DNA of 64,000 nucleotides. It comes from Bacillus sp. SKDU12 (GTDB lineage: Bacteria > Bacillota > Bacilli > Bacillales > Bacillaceae). Shown in pieces: positions 15,979 to 25,973 of this stretch (position 1 is the stretch's first letter; every line of letters starts with the position of its first letter). The notes beneath the pieces are model-generated. The model worked only from the letters and a program-made list of their open reading frames with translations, was not told where the DNA came from and ran no database searches. The stretch is from assembly GCF_010093085.1 (NCBI RefSeq), contig NZ_MSRC01000006.1:1-64000 (forward strand), written 5' to 3'. The translations under genes were made by a program, and so were the position numbers.

Positions 15979-16656
15979 TTAAAAACCGAGCGGATGTAAA
16001 GAAGTGATGTCATCAATCACCAGCTCAGTCGGCGCGCCATTTCCAGTCGTTCGGAGCAGGACAGAATCGTTTCTTCTGCCGACAATCACACCTCTGTACG
16101 TTTTTCCATTAGCTTCAATCAAACAAAGCGCTCTCGGCATGTTATGAGGAAGTTTTGTTAAAAAATCAATTTTTTCGTGAATCGTCATCTTGCTCATTGG
16201 CTTTTTCACTTTTCTTGCCGGCGGGGCTTTTTCCTCCGCTTTGGCTGCATTATGAACAGCTTCCGGTTCTTTTTCAGGCTTCTGGGCCTCAGGCACAGGC
16301 TCTTCCTTTTTTCCTGCTTTCGGAGGCTCTTGTTCAATGGTTTCTTCTGCGGGCTCCGGCTCTGCATTCAGTTCCTGCTGTTTTTTCTTGTTTTCGGGCT
16401 CTTTCACCTCTTCTATGTGCTGGCTCACTGACTCAATTTCAGGCTTTTGTTCTGCTTCCTGCACCTCTGTTACCACAGCTTTCTCCTGCTGTTTCTCTCG
16501 GTAGGCCGGCTTTTCCTCCGCTTTTGGCGGAGCGGGTTTGTCGGCCTTTCTTTTGATGACAATCTCCTGCATAGATGACCTTGTTGTTTCTGCGTAATCC
16601 GGCTGAACAATATACATGAGCGGTTTTTTTTCCGCGTTTCTTTTCTTATTAGACAT
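15979..16656 (-). CDS. cotO: Spore coat morphogenetic protein CotO
   Basis: This protein has a basic N-terminus (MSNKKRNAEKKPLMYIVQPD), a long low-complexity middle rich in Glu, Pro and Lys (residues about 35-150), and a conserved C-terminal domain with KMTIHEKIDFLTKLPHNMPR and YRGVIVGRRNDSVLLRTTG. CotO works with CotH in outer-coat assembly. I favour ATG 16656 because the ribosome binding site GGAGGG directly abuts an earlier ATG at 16662; both give nearly the same protein (225 or 227 residues). Old name yjbX. Confidence 0.93.
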   Translation of the reverse strand: MSNKKRNAEKKPLMYIVQPDYAETTRSSMQEIVIKRKADKPAPPKAEEKPAYREKQQEKAVVTEVQEAEQKPEIESVSQHIEEVKEPENKKKQQELNAEPEPAEETIEQEPPKAGKKEEPVPEAQKPEKEPEAVHNAAKAEEKAPPARKVKKPMSKMTIHEKIDFLTKLPHNMPRALCLIEANGKTYRGVIVGRRNDSVLLRTTGNGAPTELVIDDITSLHPLGF

Positions 16657-16718
16657 CTTCATCCCTCCGATTGTGTCATAGTCTATCTATATGACAGAAA
16701 CCTGAAAATCAGAAGAAA

Positions 16719-16750
16719 TAAAAAAGCAATCCCTCTATTCGGGATTGCTT
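16719..16750 (-). terminator. Terminator of fabI
   Basis: AAGCAATCCC (16724-16733) pairs with GGGATTGCTT (16741-16750). The minus strand continues with T residues. Confidence 0.9.
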
Positions 16751-16764
16751 GATATAGATCCTGC

Positions 16765-17541
16765 TTAGCGTGCAGTGATATGGAAACCTGAGTCAACGTG
16801 AAGATTTTCACCTGTAATGCCTCGAGACATATCGCTGAATAAGAACGCAGCTGTATCGCCTACTTCTTCAGGTGTTGTCGTGCGGCGAAGCGGCGCACGC
16901 TCTTCAATATCTTTCAGGATAGAGTTGAAATCGCTGATGCCTTTAGCAGACAATGTTCTGATCGGGCCGGCAGAAATGCTGTTAACACGGATATTTTCTT
17001 TTCCTAAGTCAGCAGCTAAGTATTTCACACTTGCATCAAGAGAAGCTTTCGCTACACCCATGACGTTGTAGTTTGGCATCACAAGTTCTCCGCCAAGGTA
17101 AGTCAAAGTAACAATGCTTCCGCCTTCAGTCATCATCGGACGTGCTGCTTTGACAACAGCTGTCAGAGAATATGAGCTGATGTTATGAGCCAAAAGGAAA
17201 CCGTCACGATTTGTGCTTAAGTATTCGCCGACAAGCTCTTCTTTATTAGCAAACGCGATACAATGCGCGATACCGTGGATTACACCGACCTGCTCCTTAA
17301 TGCTTGCGAAGCATGTTTCGATTTCCGCGTCGTTAGTTACGTCACAAGGAAGAATAATGGAATCGTTGCGTTCTAACGTTCCCGCAAGCTCATGAACAGA
17401 TTTCTCCAGACGTTCTCCTGCGTATGTGAAAATCAAACGGGCGCCCGCTTCATGTAAAGAGCGCGCAATACCCCATGCGATACTGCGTTTGTTGGCAACC
17501 CCCATGACAACAATGTTGCGGCCTTCAAGTGAAAAATTCAT
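16765..17541 (-). CDS. fabI: Enoyl-[acyl-carrier-protein] reductase FabI (NADH)
   Basis: This 258-residue short-chain dehydrogenase-like enzyme reduces the enoyl-ACP double bond in the last step of each fatty acid elongation cycle. It shows GVANKRSIAWGIAR (cofactor loop) and the FabI-type active site YNVMGVAKASLD, where Tyr and Lys are seven apart, with SAGPIRT following. ATG 17541 follows GGAGGC. A FapR operator lies 37 bases upstream, placing it in the lipid regulon with fabHA-fabF further right. Target class of triclosan-like inhibitors by family. Confidence 0.95.
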   Translation of the reverse strand: MNFSLEGRNIVVMGVANKRSIAWGIARSLHEAGARLIFTYAGERLEKSVHELAGTLERNDSIILPCDVTNDAEIETCFASIKEQVGVIHGIAHCIAFANKEELVGEYLSTNRDGFLLAHNISSYSLTAVVKAARPMMTEGGSIVTLTYLGGELVMPNYNVMGVAKASLDASVKYLAADLGKENIRVNSISAGPIRTLSAKGISDFNSILKDIEERAPLRRTTTPEEVGDTAAFLFSDMSRGITGENLHVDSGFHITAR

Positions 17542-17577
17542 ATGTATAAAGCCTCCTATATTTAATAAAGACATAGT

Positions 17578-17596
17578 ATTAGTACCTGATCTTAAT
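17578..17596 (-). promoter_or_regulatory. FapR operator upstream of fabI
   Basis: ATTAGTACCTGATCTTAAT matches the FapR consensus ATTAGTACCTGATACTAAT at 17 of 19 positions. FapR represses fatty acid synthesis genes and is released by malonyl-CoA. Confidence 0.85.
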
Positions 17597-17640
17597 CCCT
17601 ATCATATCATAACCTTGTCCAGATGAAAAGCGCATACGAT

Positions 17641-17679
17641 AGACAAACGAAAACGAGACCACCATCAGCTGGTGATCTC
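17641..17679 (-). terminator. Terminator of the thiamin operon
   Basis: GAGACCACCA (17655-17664) pairs with TGGTGATCTC (17670-17679) on the minus strand, with a GTTTTCGTTT tail. The stem touches the thiD stop codon. Confidence 0.75.
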
Positions 17680-18493
17680 ATCGGCTCGTTTTTAAGCTGT
17701 TTCGCTTAAAGGCGAAATGGTTTGTCGGCCCGTGTCCCGACCCGATACCGAGCGTATTTTCCACCGCTTCACGGACAAAGCTGACTGCCGCCTCGAATGC
17801 CTGATGAATGCTATCTCCTTTAGCCGTTTGAGCTGTTACAGCTGCAGCAAAGGTACAGCCTGTGCCATGCGTATGTTTCGTATCGATAAAAGGATGGCTG
17901 ATCTGCATAAACACGTTCCCATCAAAAAGAAGGTCAGTAATGTGATTGTCATCAGGCTGATGTCCGCCTTTGATGATCACATGCTGCGCCCCCATCTTCA
18001 CAAGCTCCTCCGCTGCTTTTTTTCGGTCGTCCAATGAGCGGATTGTCAATCCTGTCAGTGTTTCCGCTTCCGGAACATTCGGCGTAACCGCGTAGCTTCT
18101 GGAGATGAGCAGCTCCTTTAAGGTGGCAACTGATTCATCATGCAGCAAGGATGCACCACCCTTTGCAATCATTACCGGATCAACTATCACACGATTAAAC
18201 CCATATTCATCAATTTTTTTCGCCACTCCTTCAATCATTTCAGCATTCCAGAGCATTCCCGTTTTAACGGCGTCCGGTCTCAAATCCTCGGCAACAGCAT
18301 CAATTTGCTGTCTCAGTGCCTCTACGGTCAGCGGATGCACCCCGTGGACGCCAAGCGTATTTTGAGCCGTTACCGCTGTAATTGCGGACATACCGAAAAC
18401 ATCAAGTTCCTGAAATGTTTTGATATCGGCTTGTATCCCTGCTCCGCCGCCTGAATCAGAGCCTGCGATTGTCAAAGCTTTATATATACTCAT
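17678..18493 (-). CDS. thiD: Hydroxymethylpyrimidine kinase/phosphomethylpyrimidine kinase ThiD
   Basis: This 271-residue ribokinase-fold kinase phosphorylates HMP and HMP-P for thiamin synthesis. It shows IAGSDSGGGAGIQADIKTF at the N-terminus, DPVMIAKGGASLL in the middle, and THGTGCTFAAAVTA with the catalytic Asp replaced by the family GTGC loop context. Last gene of tenA-tenI-thiO-thiS-thiG-thiF-thiD. Separated from thiF by 15 bases. In B. subtilis this copy is the thiamin-pathway kinase, distinct from the PdxK paralogue. Confidence 0.94.
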   Translation of the reverse strand: MSIYKALTIAGSDSGGGAGIQADIKTFQELDVFGMSAITAVTAQNTLGVHGVHPLTVEALRQQIDAVAEDLRPDAVKTGMLWNAEMIEGVAKKIDEYGFNRVIVDPVMIAKGGASLLHDESVATLKELLISRSYAVTPNVPEAETLTGLTIRSLDDRKKAAEELVKMGAQHVIIKGGHQPDDNHITDLLFDGNVFMQISHPFIDTKHTHGTGCTFAAAVTAQTAKGDSIHQAFEAAVSFVREAVENTLGIGSGHGPTNHFAFKRNSLKTSR

Positions 18494-18508
18494 GCCATTA
18501 CACCCCTT

Positions 18509-19522
18509 TTATGATCCGATCCATTTATGATAAATAGACTTCGCCCGGGCAATATCATTCGTGCCGTGGATCAATGCTCTGCCATCCCGGAACAGCACCA
18601 TTTTCATATCATCTGAGCGGCAGGAAATTAAATACGGGTTCGCGGCTGCTTCAAATCCGGCTTTTTTCAACTGACAAGCCAGCACATCAAGATCAGCTTC
18701 TTTCGTAAAGGATGATCTGATTTGCACCGTGTTCCTGCCGCACAATACAGCTGCTTTTGTTTGATTCTCGTATGACAAAAACGGAAAATCCTTCGTGCCG
18801 CAGCTTGGGCATGCATCACGCTTGAGACCAGCCGCTCTCACCTCTGACCGTTCATTTTTCCACAAGTCAAAGGAGCGCAGCACCGGCTCGCACTCTTCTC
18901 CCGTCAGCAGCTTCAGCGCGTCTGTCACCTGAAAAACCGCTACCTGCAAAACAGCTGGACTGATGATGCCAGCTGTGTCACATGTGGCGCCCCCAATCGG
19001 AAGTGTATCAAGCAAGCAATGCAGGCAGGGGGTCGATCCAGGCACTACGGTAAAAGTGAGGCCGTAGCTCCCTACACAAGCACCATAGAGAAAAGGAATC
19101 CCTTCTTTGACCGCAGCATCATTTACGATCAGACGGGTTTCAAAATTATCGGCCGCATCCACAATGATGGAAGTGCCTTTAATCAGCTCAAAGACATTTT
19201 CCGCTGTCACATCCATGACAAGGCCAGTCACATCGACATCGCTGTTAATCGAGCGGAGGCGCTGCTCCGCAGCGGCTGCTTTCGGCATTTCGTTTTTGAC
19301 ATCCTCTTCTGTATACAGCTGCTGGCGCTGCAGGTTGCTCCATTCCACATAATCTCTGTCGGCAATCTTCACATTGCCTACTCCCGCTCTCACAAGCATT
19401 TCCGCACTCGCTGTTCCAAGCGCGCCGGCGCCGATAATTACGGCGCGCGCGTCTTTCAATTTCTTCTGTCCAGCCGGGCCGATCGGAGCAAACAACTCCT
19501 GTCTGGAGTACCTGTCTGTCAT
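18509..19522 (-). CDS. thiF: ThiS adenylyltransferase ThiF
   Basis: This 337-residue E1-like enzyme adenylates the C-terminus of ThiS. It has the Rossmann ATP site [20 protein letters not shown] near residue 31, followed by [20 protein letters not shown]. The FGACVGSYG-like loop appears as [12 protein letters not shown]. Zn-binding Cys pairs are present (CDTAG... and CPSCG). The C-terminal 80 residues form a small extra domain. It overlaps thiG by 4 bases (stop/start), so translation is coupled. Confidence 0.93.
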   Translation of the reverse strand: MTDRYSRQELFAPIGPAGQKKLKDARAVIIGAGALGTASAEMLVRAGVGNVKIADRDYVEWSNLQRQQLYTEEDVKNEMPKAAAAEQRLRSINSDVDVTGLVMDVTAENVFELIKGTSIIVDAADNFETRLIVNDAAVKEGIPFLYGACVGSYGLTFTVVPGSTPCLHCLLDTLPIGGATCDTAGIISPAVLQVAVFQVTDALKLLTGEECEPVLRSFDLWKNERSEVRAAGLKRDACPSCGTKDFPFLSYENQTKAAVLCGRNTVQIRSSFTKEADLDVLACQLKKAGFEAAANPYLISCRSDDMKMVLFRDGRALIHGTNDIARAKSIYHKWIGS

Positions 19523-20289
19523 ACAGGAAGACCTTCTCCCGGACTGCTTGCCGTCCCGTATTGCTTAAGCGGAATGCGGCCCGCCTCATAGGAAAGGCGC
19601 CCGGCTTCCACCGCGAGCTTCATCGCACGCGCCATTTTTACTGGATCCTCCGCGCCTGATACGGCTGTATTGAGAAGTACACCGTCCGCTCCAAGCTCCA
19701 TTGCATATGCTGCGTCTTTAGGCGATCCAATTCCGGCATCCACAATGACCGGCACTTTGGCCTGTTCAATAATAAATGACAGATGCAAAGGATTTAAGAT
19801 TCCCTGTCCCGATCCAATCGGCGACGCACCCGGCATGATGGCATGAACGCCGAGCTCCTCCAGTTTTCTCGCTAATACAACGTCATCAGACGTATACGGG
19901 AGCACAATAAAGCCTTCTTCAAGAAGCTGTTCGGACGCTTTTAGTGTCTCAACAGGATCAGGAAGCAAGGATCGGCTGCAGCCGATGACTTCGACTTTAA
20001 TCATGTCACAAAGCCCTGACGCTTTCGCCAGCCTTGCAATCCGAACCGCTTCTTCAGCTGTGCTGGCGCCCGCTGTATTCGGCAATAGCGTGTATTTGGA
20101 TAAATCAAGCTGCTCCAGAAAATTGGGCTGAGACGCTTCAAAGATGTTCATTCTCCGTACAGCAAATGTTAAAATATCAGATTCAGAAACGGCCACTGCT
20201 TCCTTTTGGATGTCAAACGATGGATATTTCCCCGTGCCCAGCAGCAATCTTGATTGAAATGATTTCCCGCCAATTGTTAACATACTCAT
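19519..20289 (-). CDS. thiG: Thiazole synthase ThiG
   Basis: This 256-residue TIM-barrel enzyme forms the thiazole phosphate ring from deoxyxylulose phosphate, dehydroglycine and ThiS thiocarboxylate. It shows [10 protein letters not shown] at the start, the Schiff-base lysine in [17 protein letters not shown], and the phosphate loops [20 protein letters not shown] and [13 protein letters not shown]. It overlaps the ThiS gene by 4 bases, matching the physical ThiG-ThiS complex. Confidence 0.95.
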   Translation of the reverse strand: MSMLTIGGKSFQSRLLLGTGKYPSFDIQKEAVAVSESDILTFAVRRMNIFEASQPNFLEQLDLSKYTLLPNTAGASTAEEAVRIARLAKASGLCDMIKVEVIGCSRSLLPDPVETLKASEQLLEEGFIVLPYTSDDVVLARKLEELGVHAIMPGASPIGSGQGILNPLHLSFIIEQAKVPVIVDAGIGSPKDAAYAMELGADGVLLNTAVSGAEDPVKMARAMKLAVEAGRLSYEAGRIPLKQYGTASSPGEGLPV

Positions 20290-20486
20290 CCGCCTCCTAC
20301 AAAATGGACAATTTCAATGACATCGCGATCACAAAGCTCAACCTCGTGGTAATGCTCTTTGCTGATAATTTCTTTATTCCTTTCAACGACAACGATTTTA
20401 TTTTCAAGCTGATAAGACGCCAGCAAGTCTTGAATTGTACCTGTGTCTTTTTCCCACTTCACATCTTTTCCGTTCAGCTGTAGCAT
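20286..20486 (-). CDS. thiS: Sulfur carrier protein ThiS
   Basis: This 66-residue ubiquitin-fold protein ends in a Gly-Gly-Gly tail (VHFVGGG), on which ThiF forms the adenylate and thiocarboxylate. It starts [20 protein letters not shown]. Two adjacent ATGs overlap the thiO stop codon; I take the second (20486), giving the usual 66 residues. Ribosome binding site GGAGG is inside thiO. Confidence 0.93.
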   Translation of the reverse strand: MLQLNGKDVKWEKDTGTIQDLLASYQLENKIVVVERNKEIISKEHYHEVELCDRDVIEIVHFVGGG

Positions 20487-21595
20487 CATCTTTTAACCGC
20501 CTCCTTGCGATCAATTCGGAATGCGTGCACCCATTCTTGATTAACCTCTTTACCCATGATGAGATCTCTGACCAAAGCACCCGTTGCCGGAGCAAGCAGA
20601 ATCCCATTTCTGAAATGGCCCGCTGCGAATAAAATACGGCTGTCCTCAGGGTGTCTCCCGATATATGGTTTCCCATCCATTGTCCCCGGCCGCAGCCCTG
20701 CCCAAAAACGATCCACCTTCATATTCTGAATGGCCGGCAGCATCGTTTTTGCTTTTTTCATTACTGATCCCATCCCGCCAAGATCCGGTGCTTCACTCCA
20801 GTCACCTGGCTTCATTGTCGCGCCGATTATCAGTCTGCCGCTTCTTCTCGGTACGATATAGCAATGATCATGGTAAAGGGTTTTCGTCAGCGGGATATCA
20901 TCATTCCAAACCGACAGGCACTCCCCTTTCACAGGGAAAAATGAATGATTCAGCCCGAGCTGTTTAAAAAATGTTCCGCTCCATACCCCGCTGGCAATCA
21001 CGACATGATCCGCCCGCACGTTACCTTTCGGCGTCTCGATAGATAGCGCTTCACCGTCACGTTCGACATGCAGGACAGGCGTATGCTCAAAAAACTCCGC
21101 TCCAAGCGCTTTCGCTGCTTTCGCATATGCCTTGCAAGCAAAATAAGGCTCAACATGCACATCATCCTGAATAAAGGCCGCCCCGAAAATGTCATCAGCC
21201 GTATATGGCTCTGTATCTAACACTTCTTCCTTTGTATGCCAGCTGACAGAATCCAAATCATCCATCTTCCTCAGCCGCAGTACATCTTCTTCTGAAAACG
21301 CAAGCTTAAACATACCGCCGTTATGCTGTCTGATATCGATACCAGATAGTGTGTAAAGCTCTTCTCCAAGCCCTTTGTACAGGCGCTGGCTGTGCATGGC
21401 AAAGTCAAAAAACGCATCACGCTCCTCACACTCGGCATGGGCGCCAAGCATACCGGCAGCAGCGCTTGTTGTTCTGCCGCCTATTGCTCCGCTTTCAAAC
21501 AATGCAATTTCTTTGTTTTCCTTTGCCACATGATAAGCAATCGCAGAACCGATCATTCCGCCTCCAATGACAACCGCATCATAATGCCTTTTCAT
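20486..21595 (-). CDS. thiO: Glycine oxidase ThiO
   Basis: This 369-residue FAD-dependent amine oxidase of the DAO family turns glycine into the imine used by ThiG. It has the N-terminal dinucleotide fold [31 protein letters not shown], and the C-terminal [16 protein letters not shown] loop. The start at ATG 21595 is 17 bases inside tenI. Full length for the B. subtilis enzyme. Confidence 0.95.
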   Translation of the reverse strand: MKRHYDAVVIGGGMIGSAIAYHVAKENKEIALFESGAIGGRTTSAAAGMLGAHAECEERDAFFDFAMHSQRLYKGLGEELYTLSGIDIRQHNGGMFKLAFSEEDVLRLRKMDDLDSVSWHTKEEVLDTEPYTADDIFGAAFIQDDVHVEPYFACKAYAKAAKALGAEFFEHTPVLHVERDGEALSIETPKGNVRADHVVIASGVWSGTFFKQLGLNHSFFPVKGECLSVWNDDIPLTKTLYHDHCYIVPRRSGRLIIGATMKPGDWSEAPDLGGMGSVMKKAKTMLPAIQNMKVDRFWAGLRPGTMDGKPYIGRHPEDSRILFAAGHFRNGILLAPATGALVRDLIMGKEVNQEWVHAFRIDRKEAVKR

Positions 21596-22196
21596 AGCGC
21601 ATCTCCTTTAACGTACAGGAGTATCGTCCGGCAGCTTCCAAAGGATCAGCGGAAGAAAAAATCCCCGACATGACAGCGATGCCGTCTGCACCTGCTTGTT
21701 TTACATCTCTTAACCTATCCGGCGTCATTCCGCCGATCGCGATAACCGGGATGGAAATCTGCTGTTTGATATCTGACAGCAAAGACACTCCTCGGCCTTC
21801 AAGACCCTTTTTGCAATCCGTTTTAAACACATGGCCGAACAGTACGTAGTCCGCATCTTCCTTTTCTGCTCGAAGTGCCTCCTCAAGTGAATGCACCGAC
21901 CGCCCAATATGAAGATGAGGAAATTTGGCTCTGACCTGCTTTGGCGAAAAACTGCCGCTTGGCAGCTGCACGCGATGAATTGTAGAAAGAAGCGCAATAT
22001 CCACCCGTTCATTCATGACGAGTTTTCGTTTATCTACACCGCCGTCAGAAATAAGCCTGAGCAGTTCCAAAATGTCGGCTGTCGATTTTGAACGTTCCCG
22101 AATGTGTATAAAATCAACTTCATTCTGAATCGCTATCATCGCTTTTGCTAACTGTTCAACCGGCTTACGATCATCAGTTATAGCGTGAAGCTCCAC
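21579..22196 (-). CDS. tenI: Thiazole tautomerase TenI
   Basis: This 205-residue TIM-barrel protein of the ThiE-like fold aromatises the thiazole tautomer. It has the ThiE-like [31 protein letters not shown] and [12 protein letters not shown]. The absence of the ThiE pyrophosphate-binding pattern agrees with TenI rather than thiamin phosphate synthase. It overlaps tenA by 23 bases and thiO by 17 bases, so it is translationally coupled on both sides. Confidence 0.93.
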   Translation of the reverse strand: MELHAITDDRKPVEQLAKAMIAIQNEVDFIHIRERSKSTADILELLRLISDGGVDKRKLVMNERVDIALLSTIHRVQLPSGSFSPKQVRAKFPHLHIGRSVHSLEEALRAEKEDADYVLFGHVFKTDCKKGLEGRGVSLLSDIKQQISIPVIAIGGMTPDRLRDVKQAGADGIAVMSGIFSSADPLEAAGRYSCTLKEMRYEKAL

Positions 22197-22881
22197 TTTC
22201 CTTCACCTCTTTTATATTGGGTTCAGACCAGCCTTCTTTTCGATAAGCCATTCCCCAAAATTGGTACTCGTAGAAACTCGAAATGACAAAATTTTCTTTC
22301 ATCTTGATGCGCACTTCTTCCGTGGCGTTTTCCGCCAGCTCATCGAAGCGATTGATTTGCTCTTCGACCTGCTGTCTGAACCAGTCACCGCCGTAAGTGC
22401 TGATCCACTTCTGATAAATGGGATGGCTCGGATCACACGTCAGCAATTTCTCACCGACTTCATAATATAGCCAATAGCAAGGCAGCAGTGCCGCTAAAAT
22501 CTCGGCAAAATTCCCGCTCAAAACCGAACGGTACATATGGGATGTATAAGAATATGCCGTAGGAGACGGCCTAAACGCCTTTCGCTCTTGTTCACTGATT
22601 TCCAACAGCTCCGTAAACTCGCGATGAAGCGCCATTTCCGCTTCATATGTACCTTGGGCATGGCTTGCCATCCGTCCTGTTGTATAAAGATCCTTCGCAT
22701 AAGCAGCGCCGAACGATTGCACCTTTGCAAAATGCGTTAAGTAATATGAATCCTGAAGCACATAGTATGTAAACCGGTCAATCGGAAGCGTCCCATCGCC
22801 AATTCCTTGAACAAACGGATGGACAAAACTCCCCTCCCACCATTGCGCGGCTGCCCTGCGGCATTCCTCTGAAAACGTCAC
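22174..22881 (-). CDS. tenA: Aminopyrimidine aminohydrolase (thiaminase II) TenA
   Basis: This 235-residue all-helical enzyme salvages HMP from degraded thiamin. It contains [48 protein letters not shown] (catalytic Cys) and C-terminal [15 protein letters not shown] with the conserved Glu. The start is GTG 22881 behind GGGGGAATG. It is the first gene after the TPP riboswitch; the order tenA-tenI-thiO-S-G-F-D matches B. subtilis. Confidence 0.95.
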   Translation of the reverse strand: MTFSEECRRAAAQWWEGSFVHPFVQGIGDGTLPIDRFTYYVLQDSYYLTHFAKVQSFGAAYAKDLYTTGRMASHAQGTYEAEMALHREFTELLEISEQERKAFRPSPTAYSYTSHMYRSVLSGNFAEILAALLPCYWLYYEVGEKLLTCDPSHPIYQKWISTYGGDWFRQQVEEQINRFDELAENATEEVRIKMKENFVISSFYEYQFWGMAYRKEGWSEPNIKEVKESGASRYN

Positions 22882-22906
22882 ACATCATTCCCCCTGTCTG
22901 ATAAAT

Positions 22907-22940
22907 AAAAAACCACTTTCCCGCAAGGAAAAGTGGTTTG
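22907..22940 (-). terminator. TPP-riboswitch expression-platform terminator
   Basis: AACCACTTTC (22911-22920) pairs with GAAAAGTGGTTT (22928-22939). On the minus strand a TTTTTTATTTAT tail follows, 26 bases before tenA. Confidence 0.85.
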
Positions 22941-22968
22941 GAATTGGCATAGTAAAATAACACAAATA

Positions 22969-23066
22969 CCGCTCCACTTCCCTACGCAGGTCTGAACCTG
23001 TTCAAGTTATGAGGGTCTAAAAGTCACACTTTTATCTCAGCCCTTATGAAGGACACCCCTAGTGGT
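22969..23066 (-). promoter_or_regulatory. TPP riboswitch (THI element) of the tenA operon
   Basis: On the minus strand the sequence runs ACTAGGGGTGTCCTT, then AAGGGCTGAGATAAAAG, ACCCTCATAACTTGAAC, and GACCTGCGTAGGGAAGTGG. CTGAGA and GCGTAGGGAA are the conserved pyrimidine- and pyrophosphate-sensing parts of the THI box. Thiamin pyrophosphate binding would favour the downstream terminator. Confidence 0.95.
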
Positions 23067-23099
23067 TATACGAATCATATTGAATTGTTCTGCACCTCT

Positions 23100-23127
23100 A
23101 TATTAACACGAATCTCTGCTTGGTCAA
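23100..23127 (-). promoter_or_regulatory. SigA promoter of the tenA operon
   Basis: TTGACC (23122-23127) and TAATAT (23100-23105) on the minus strand are 16 bp apart, about 30 bases before the THI element. Confidence 0.75.
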
Positions 23128-23130
23128 GAT

Positions 23131-24975
23131 TTATTCTTCCAATGTTTTTTTAAGTTCTGTTACATATTCCCGAGATCCGGTAACAATTAAGCGGTCTCCC
23201 AGTTTCAGCCTCGTATCTCCGTGAGGAACGATGCTGTCCACACCTCTGAAAATCCTGACAAAGATGACGTCACCCGTTAAAGGAAATTCCCGCAAAATCA
23301 CACCGTCATATGTGCCGTTTTCCATATTCACTTGATACAGGGAAGACTCCTGGTTTGTAAGCAGGCTCATGACTCCCGGCGCTTCTATTAGCGCGCGAAG
23401 CAGTGTTTTTGTTGACAGTAAAATAGAAAAAATGCTGATTCCTTGCTCCTTCAGCGCAGCTTCATTATCCGGAGACCCTACGCTGGCAATGATTCTTTCT
23501 GTGCCTTTCTCTTTCGCAAATAACGCAATGTCCGTATTCATGTCTTCATTTCCAGTCGCGACAACGAGGATATCCGTATCAAAAATGCCGAGTGATTCAA
23601 GCGTCTCACGTTCATAGTCAGAAACTGTTTCAACAGTAAAGACTGATTCTGACAGCTTTTCTTCCGCATTCTCTTGATAGACGTGTACAACACGCACATC
23701 ATACTCTTCCTCCGGCAGTTCAAGAGTAACTGGCAATGTCATTTGATTTGCGCCGATAAACGTAATCGTCTTTTTCTCTTCCGTCTGCTTCTCCCGTTTA
23801 TACAATTTCTTAAAGAAGACCGGCGAAAAAATACTGGCAATGACGGCTACTAATGTCAGCGCCCCTGACATATTAGCGCTGATGATGTGAAGCTGCTGGC
23901 CGATTGTCGCAGCGGCAATTACAAGCGAAAGCGTTGATGTCAGCAGAAAACCAGACGCTAAAACTGTTCGATTATCATACCACTTTTTCAAGTACAAGAC
24001 AGGAATGATTTTGCTCACTAACAGTGCCAGAAGCAGAAGCGGAATCATGATTAAAATTTTTGGATCTTGGAAAAGAGTCCATATATCCAGCTTCACACCG
24101 ACCATTACGAAAAAAATCGGAATTAAAAACCCATAGCCGAATGAATCCAGCTGCTGAACAAGTTCTTTGTTTGGCGAAAGAAGGGAAACGAGTACCCCAG
24201 CTAAGAAAGCGCCAAGGATATTTTCTGCTCCAAGTGATTCAGACAAAGCAACAAGTACGATGATTAACGTGAAAATGGCACGTGTTCCAATTTGAATCGT
24301 CCCTTTTGACATGGATTGAACAAAAGAGCGATGTTTGAAAACCCGGCCGAAAAAGTAAAGCACCACTCCGGCCGCAAACAAGATCATTAAGAGCCACATG
24401 TTTCCGCTGTCCTCTCCGTATAAAGAAGAAAAAACAGCTAAAAGAATCATCGTAGCCAAATCAGCAATAACAGCAATGAGCAAAATAATCTGGCCGATAT
24501 TTGAATTCATGATTCGCTCTTCTTTTAACGTAGGAACGACAACACCCAATGAAATGGTTGAAATAATGAGCGTCATTAAAAAAGCATTTTGGATAAATCC
24601 AGTTAAGACGAATCCGTAGGACAGCAGCAGTGATAAAATAAAAATACCTGCAAAAATAATGGATGCCGCAGCAAACGTATTAGGCGCTTCCTTTCCATTT
24701 GGCAGAAGCTGCTTTTTCTTTCCTTTTTCAAACGATGTAAAATCAATTTCAAGCCCGCTTAAAAACATTAAAAAGATAAAGCCGAGCATAGAAAGCGTCT
24801 GAAGCCATGTGTCACCTTCCACAACTAAATTAAGACCGCTTTTCCCTATAATCAATCCCATAATAATTTCAGCAACAACAACCGGGATGCTGAGTTTAAA
24901 CCGATGCAAAAGGATGGGTGTCAGAAATGCAACGATAAGTACGACAACTAAAGATGCGACAGATGTATGCGCCAT
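23131..24975 (-). CDS. yjbQ: CPA2-family monovalent cation/H+ antiporter YjbQ with TrkA-like cytoplasmic domains
   Basis: This 614-residue protein has 12-13 membrane segments over the first 385 residues (Na_H_Exchanger fold), including FLMFLSGLEIDF and a buried-acid segment near residue 150. A hydrophilic tail follows with a TrkA-N-like Rossmann part (ITFIGANQMTLPV, then VATGNEDMNTDIALFAKEKG) and a TrkA-C-like part (LGDRLIVTGSREYV). The tail would bind nucleotide and gate transport. ATG 24975 is preferred to the TTG two codons earlier, with GGAGG 9 bases away. Likely K+ or Na+ efflux. Confidence 0.9.
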   Translation of the reverse strand: MAHTSVASLVVVLIVAFLTPILLHRFKLSIPVVVAEIIMGLIIGKSGLNLVVEGDTWLQTLSMLGFIFLMFLSGLEIDFTSFEKGKKKQLLPNGKEAPNTFAAASIIFAGIFILSLLLSYGFVLTGFIQNAFLMTLIISTISLGVVVPTLKEERIMNSNIGQIILLIAVIADLATMILLAVFSSLYGEDSGNMWLLMILFAAGVVLYFFGRVFKHRSFVQSMSKGTIQIGTRAIFTLIIVLVALSESLGAENILGAFLAGVLVSLLSPNKELVQQLDSFGYGFLIPIFFVMVGVKLDIWTLFQDPKILIMIPLLLLALLVSKIIPVLYLKKWYDNRTVLASGFLLTSTLSLVIAAATIGQQLHIISANMSGALTLVAVIASIFSPVFFKKLYKREKQTEEKKTITFIGANQMTLPVTLELPEEEYDVRVVHVYQENAEEKLSESVFTVETVSDYERETLESLGIFDTDILVVATGNEDMNTDIALFAKEKGTERIIASVGSPDNEAALKEQGISIFSILLSTKTLLRALIEAPGVMSLLTNQESSLYQVNMENGTYDGVILREFPLTGDVIFVRIFRGVDSIVPHGDTRLKLGDRLIVTGSREYVTELKKTLEE

Positions 24976-25206
24976 AATCAAAACCTCCTTTTTAGATCAT
25001 GGTTATACCAGTTCTTACTCAAAGAACAAAACCACATGTTTACAAAACATAACGCGATTTTAACAAGGTTGATGATGAAAAATAAAGTAATAAGGCCTTT
25101 TTTTTATTTAGAAAATGATTCTTCTATAATTTGCACATAAAAGCTTGTGATGACTCCCAGTACTTTGCATCATAATAAATAAATCAATTAGCAAGGAGGA
25201 TACCGT

Positions 25207-25941
25207 ATGGCATACGATATTATCAGTGATATTCATGGCTGCTATGATGAAATGATTGCATTAATCCAAAAGCTTGGCTATACGATCAAAAATGGAGTGC
25301 CTGTCCACGAGGAAGGCAGGATGCTTATTTTTGCGGGAGATATAACTGACAGAGGGCCCAAATCGATAGAGGTCATCCGCTTTGCAGCCAGCGCTTACGA
25401 AAAGGGTGCCGTCCGTTATGTCCCGGGAAATCATTGCAACAAGCTGTACCGCTACTTAAAAGGAAACCCAGTGAAAGTGATGCATGGCCTTGAAACAACA
25501 GCGGCAGAGCTGGATGATCTCACAAAAGAAGAGAGAATAGCAGTCAGCCAACAGTTTATGAAACTGTACGAAACAGCGCCGCTTTACGACATCTTACATA
25601 ATGGAGAATTAGTTGTCGCCCATGCTGGCATAAAGGCTGACGATATCGGCAAATATACCCGCAGAGTGAAAGACTTTGTGCTATATGGTGATGTGACGGG
25701 GGAAACGTATCCGGACGGCAGGCCCGTTAGACGTGATTGGGCAGCAGCCTATAACGGCACATCATGGGTAGTATACGGCCATACACCTGTGAAAGAGCCT
25801 CAAAAGGTCAACCGCACCATCAATATTGATACAGGCTGTGTGTTCGGGAATAAATTGACAGGCTTTCGCTTTCCGGAAATAGAAACCGTCTCCGTACCAA
25901 GCTCCCTTCCTTATGACGAATCAAGATTTCGTTCCATATAA
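25207..25941 (+). CDS. prpE: Bis(5'-nucleosyl)-tetraphosphatase PrpE (PPP-type phosphatase)
   Basis: This 244-residue calcineurin-like phosphoesterase shows the three PPP signature boxes: SDIHGCYDE (GDxHG-type) near residue 7, [12 protein letters not shown] near residue 45, and [11 protein letters not shown] (GNH) near residue 75. Metal-binding His follow in [10 protein letters not shown] and YGHTPV. In B. subtilis PrpE hydrolyses Ap4A asymmetrically and affects spore germination. ATG 25207 stands behind AAGGAGG. A symmetrical terminator separates it from the convergent yjbO. Confidence 0.94.
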   Translation: MAYDIISDIHGCYDEMIALIQKLGYTIKNGVPVHEEGRMLIFAGDITDRGPKSIEVIRFAASAYEKGAVRYVPGNHCNKLYRYLKGNPVKVMHGLETTAAELDDLTKEERIAVSQQFMKLYETAPLYDILHNGELVVAHAGIKADDIGKYTRRVKDFVLYGDVTGETYPDGRPVRRDWAAAYNGTSWVVYGHTPVKEPQKVNRTINIDTGCVFGNKLTGFRFPEIETVSVPSSLPYDESRFRSI

Positions 25942-25973
25942 AAAAGGAGAGAATCATTGATTCTCTCCTTTTA
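25941..25973. terminator. Two-way terminator of prpE and yjbO
   Basis: AAAAGGAGAGAAT (25942-25954) pairs with ATTCTCTCCTTTT (25960-25972), a 13-bp perfect stem with a 5-nt loop. It also contains the last codons of yjbO. Confidence 0.9.

Noticed and set aside
16155-16556. Two long plus-strand frames inside cotO
   Set aside because: They are mirror images of the Glu/Lys/Pro-rich low-complexity region of cotO on the other strand and have no start signals.
19019-19591. 190-codon plus-strand frame in the thi operon
   Set aside because: Lies wholly antisense to thiF, with no RBS and no protein-like pattern.
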